Of a DNA stretch of 14,712 bases, positions 13,945 through 14,712 are shown piece by piece. The notes under the pieces were generated by a model. That model saw only the letters and a program-made list of their open reading frames with translations, made no database searches and had not been told where the DNA came from. The stretch covers positions 1-14,712 of the forward strand of contig JAITXS010000092.1 in assembly GCA_031284645.1 (NCBI GenBank), written 5' to 3'. A program made the position numbers and the translations under genes. How positions within the stretch are numbered: position 1 is the stretch's first letter; every line of letters starts with the position of its first letter. Origin of the DNA: Spirochaetaceae bacterium. Lineage in GTDB: Bacteria; Spirochaetota; Spirochaetia; Treponematales; Breznakiellaceae.

Positions 13945-14285
13945 TTTTTTGAACGCCGATCAATGCTACGATTAATGATAAAGAAAAGTAAAAGCGCGCA
14001 GCCGCAGGCAAGAGGGATAATGCCACCCAAAAGGGCCATTCCATTCTCGGCAAAAAGCGCGAGAAACACCGTCAAGCAAAGTCCGACAACCGCGAGAAGC
14101 AATCCGGCAAACAAACTGAAAGCATCCAGATCGAAATTTTGCGCCTGATACTGTTTCGTTTGAATGATGAGCATTTTTCGCCGGTGACTCCACAATAAGT
14201 GAAAAAACACAATCACCGATCCCATGACAATTCCCACAATAGGAATGACAGCAACAATTATCTCTGCGTTACTTGAGTTGTTCAT
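13941..14285 (-). CDS. Small three-pass membrane protein, unknown function
   Basis: A 114-aa hydrophobic protein with three predicted membrane segments (about 8-31, 57-78 and 83-104) and a basic juxtamembrane patch W-S-H-R-R-K-M (32-38) after the first. The tail RSIDRRSKN is also basic. Small proteins of this shape are often found beside ECF sigma factors (DUF6249-like architecture, from memory), but I cannot assign a function. It is the first gene of the operon; its stop overlaps the sigma factor start by 4 bp, implying coupled translation and a linked role, perhaps sensing. The start ATG at 14283-14285 has a moderate AAGAGA ribosome site. Confidence 0.75.
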   Translation of the reverse strand: MNNSSNAEIIVAVIPIVGIVMGSVIVFFHLLWSHRRKMLIIQTKQYQAQNFDLDAFSLFAGLLLAVVGLCLTVFLALFAENGMALLGGIIPLACGCALLLFFIINRSIDRRSKN

Positions 14286-14396
14286 CTATTTCTCTTAATG
14301 CTTACTTTATGACACGATTTTTTTTCAAAAAGTTGCGCCGTACCATTTCTTTCCAAAAAAACATTTTCCCCGAAATACTTTCGCATTCCATGATGA

Positions 14397-14425
14397 AATA
14401 TAGCATACAAAAATTTCGCTGAAAA
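14397..14425 (-). promoter_or_regulatory. Extended -10 promoter of the sigma-factor operon
   Basis: On the minus strand TGC is followed by TATATT (-10 at 14397-14402, preceded by TG at the extended position), with TTTTCA at 14420-14425 as -35, spacer 17 bp. The predicted start near 14390 gives a leader of about 105 nt before the first gene. The match is to a housekeeping-type promoter, and I did not see an ECF-type -35/-10 pair on this strand. Confidence 0.5.
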
Positions 14426-14474
14426 TTCAAGCGTACGCAGTGCCTAAAAATTAATCCAGCCGAAAAGGGTCAGT

Positions 14475-14518
14475 TGCCCGGGAACTAAACCCTGGCCGAA
14501 ATCAGGCCACAGCGGGCA
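14475..14518. other. Foldable element resembling a small three-way junction
   Basis: An outer stem TGCCCG (14475-14480) pairs with CGGGCA (14513-14518). It encloses a GGG/CCC mini-hairpin (14480-14482 with 14490-14492, sharing G14480 with the outer stem) and a TGGCC/GGCCA hairpin (14493-14497 with 14505-14509, 7-nt loop). It is followed by a 10-bp palindrome CGGGCGCCCG (14541-14550). It lies between two divergent promoters. I could not match it to a known riboswitch or structured RNA class. Confidence 0.3.
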
Positions 14519-14573
14519 CAAGAAATCGTATTGGAAAAAACGGGCGCCCGGCGGGGGTTTGAAGGGCAGAAGT

Positions 14574-14600
14574 CTGACGTCACACTGAAGGCTGACATCA
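14574..14600. repeat. Direct repeats CTGAC(G/A)TCA abutting a -35 box
   Basis: CTGACGTCA (14574-14582) and CTGACATCA (14592-14600) are 9-bp repeats matching at 8 positions, spaced 18 bp start to start. The first contains the palindrome TGACGTCA. The second ends directly at the -35 box of the rightward promoter. This placement fits an activator or repressor binding site, but no regulator is identified. Confidence 0.4.
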
Positions 14601-14628
14601 TTGACTTTTGTCCGTATCGGTATATTAT
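14601..14628 (+). promoter_or_regulatory. Rightward sigma70-type promoter near the right edge
   Basis: TTGACT (14601-14606) and TATTAT (14623-14628) are 16 bp apart on the plus strand, each matching the consensus at 5 of 6 positions. The predicted start is near 14635. It points out of the window, away from the sigma-factor operon, so it probably serves a gene to the right. Confidence 0.6.
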
Positions 14629-14712
14629 GTATTTATGTACACAGATAAAGCTTCAGGATATATTGCCATGCCCCATCCAAATCGGAATATAAGCGGCTGA
14701 CGCGGTATCAGG

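Larger units (their letters stand above)
14286..14712. other. 427-bp region without a convincing gene
   Basis: The left part (14286-14440) is A+T-rich and holds the leader and promoter of the minus-strand sigma-factor operon. The middle (14461-14550) is more G+C-rich and foldable. The right part has two direct repeats and a rightward promoter. The only open frame behind that promoter is 21 codons (14635-14700, ATG to TGA), with no ribosome site. The real target gene probably starts beyond the right edge. Confidence 0.7.

Noticed and set aside
14480..14507. GGGAACTAAA as a possible ECF-type -35 element
   Set aside because: No fitting -10 element lies at the expected distance, and it points away from the sigma-factor operon.
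14461..14521. Known riboswitch (cobalamin, TPP, c-di-AMP, fluoride) in the foldable element
   Set aside because: The conserved boxes of these classes, as I know them, are not present; kept only as an unassigned fold.

Overview
The window looks like ordinary chromosome from a spirochaete, most likely a Treponema-type organism. This is inferred from gene content and order, not from a search. The points are a phoH / membrane HD phosphodiesterase / ybeY / tlyC(corC) run, an M23 peptidase with LysM repeats, a split transketolase, moderate G+C, and frequent TTG starts behind good Shine-Dalgarno (SD) sites. I see no tRNA, rRNA, CRISPR array, phage module or intact mobile element.

Layout. (1) About 1-4970, minus strand: one tight operon phoH - pgpH-like - ybeY - corC/tlyC - fumA - fumB (cut by the left edge), with gaps of -8 to 23 bp, driven by a strong sigma70-type promoter at 4982-5010. 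It joins RNA/ribosome maintenance (PhoH, YbeY), probable cyclic-di-AMP turnover (HD protein), a CBS-domain membrane-associated protein and a two-subunit iron-sulfur fumarase. (2) 4971-5195: divergent intergenic region with two promoters, a hairpin and a stretch that resembles an IS end. (3) 5196-7744, plus strand: a long-chain polyol dehydrogenase of the fructuronate reductase / mannitol dehydrogenase type and an EamA/DMT transporter 11 bp behind it. (4) 7805-9437, minus strand: a LysM-M23 envelope peptidase, a terminator-like hairpin, then a tiny single-pass membrane protein. (5) 9572-11382, minus strand: split transketolase (N subunit then C subunit, ATGA overlap) with its own promoter and a perfect 13-bp terminator stem. 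(6) 11507-14285, minus strand: a four-gene operon of small membrane protein - ECF sigma factor - zinc-type anti-sigma factor - LolC/E-like ABC permease, with an extended -10 promoter. (7) 14286-14712: 427 bp without a convincing gene, containing a compact foldable element, palindromes, two CTGAC(G/A)TCA direct repeats and a good rightward promoter that probably serves a gene beyond the right edge.

The parts most worth a second look are the structured, promoter-bearing right end, the sigma/anti-sigma/permease operon, and the HD phosphodiesterase that lacks the usual extracellular domain. I found no convincing wholly new system; most of the window is well-known housekeeping and metabolic genes.
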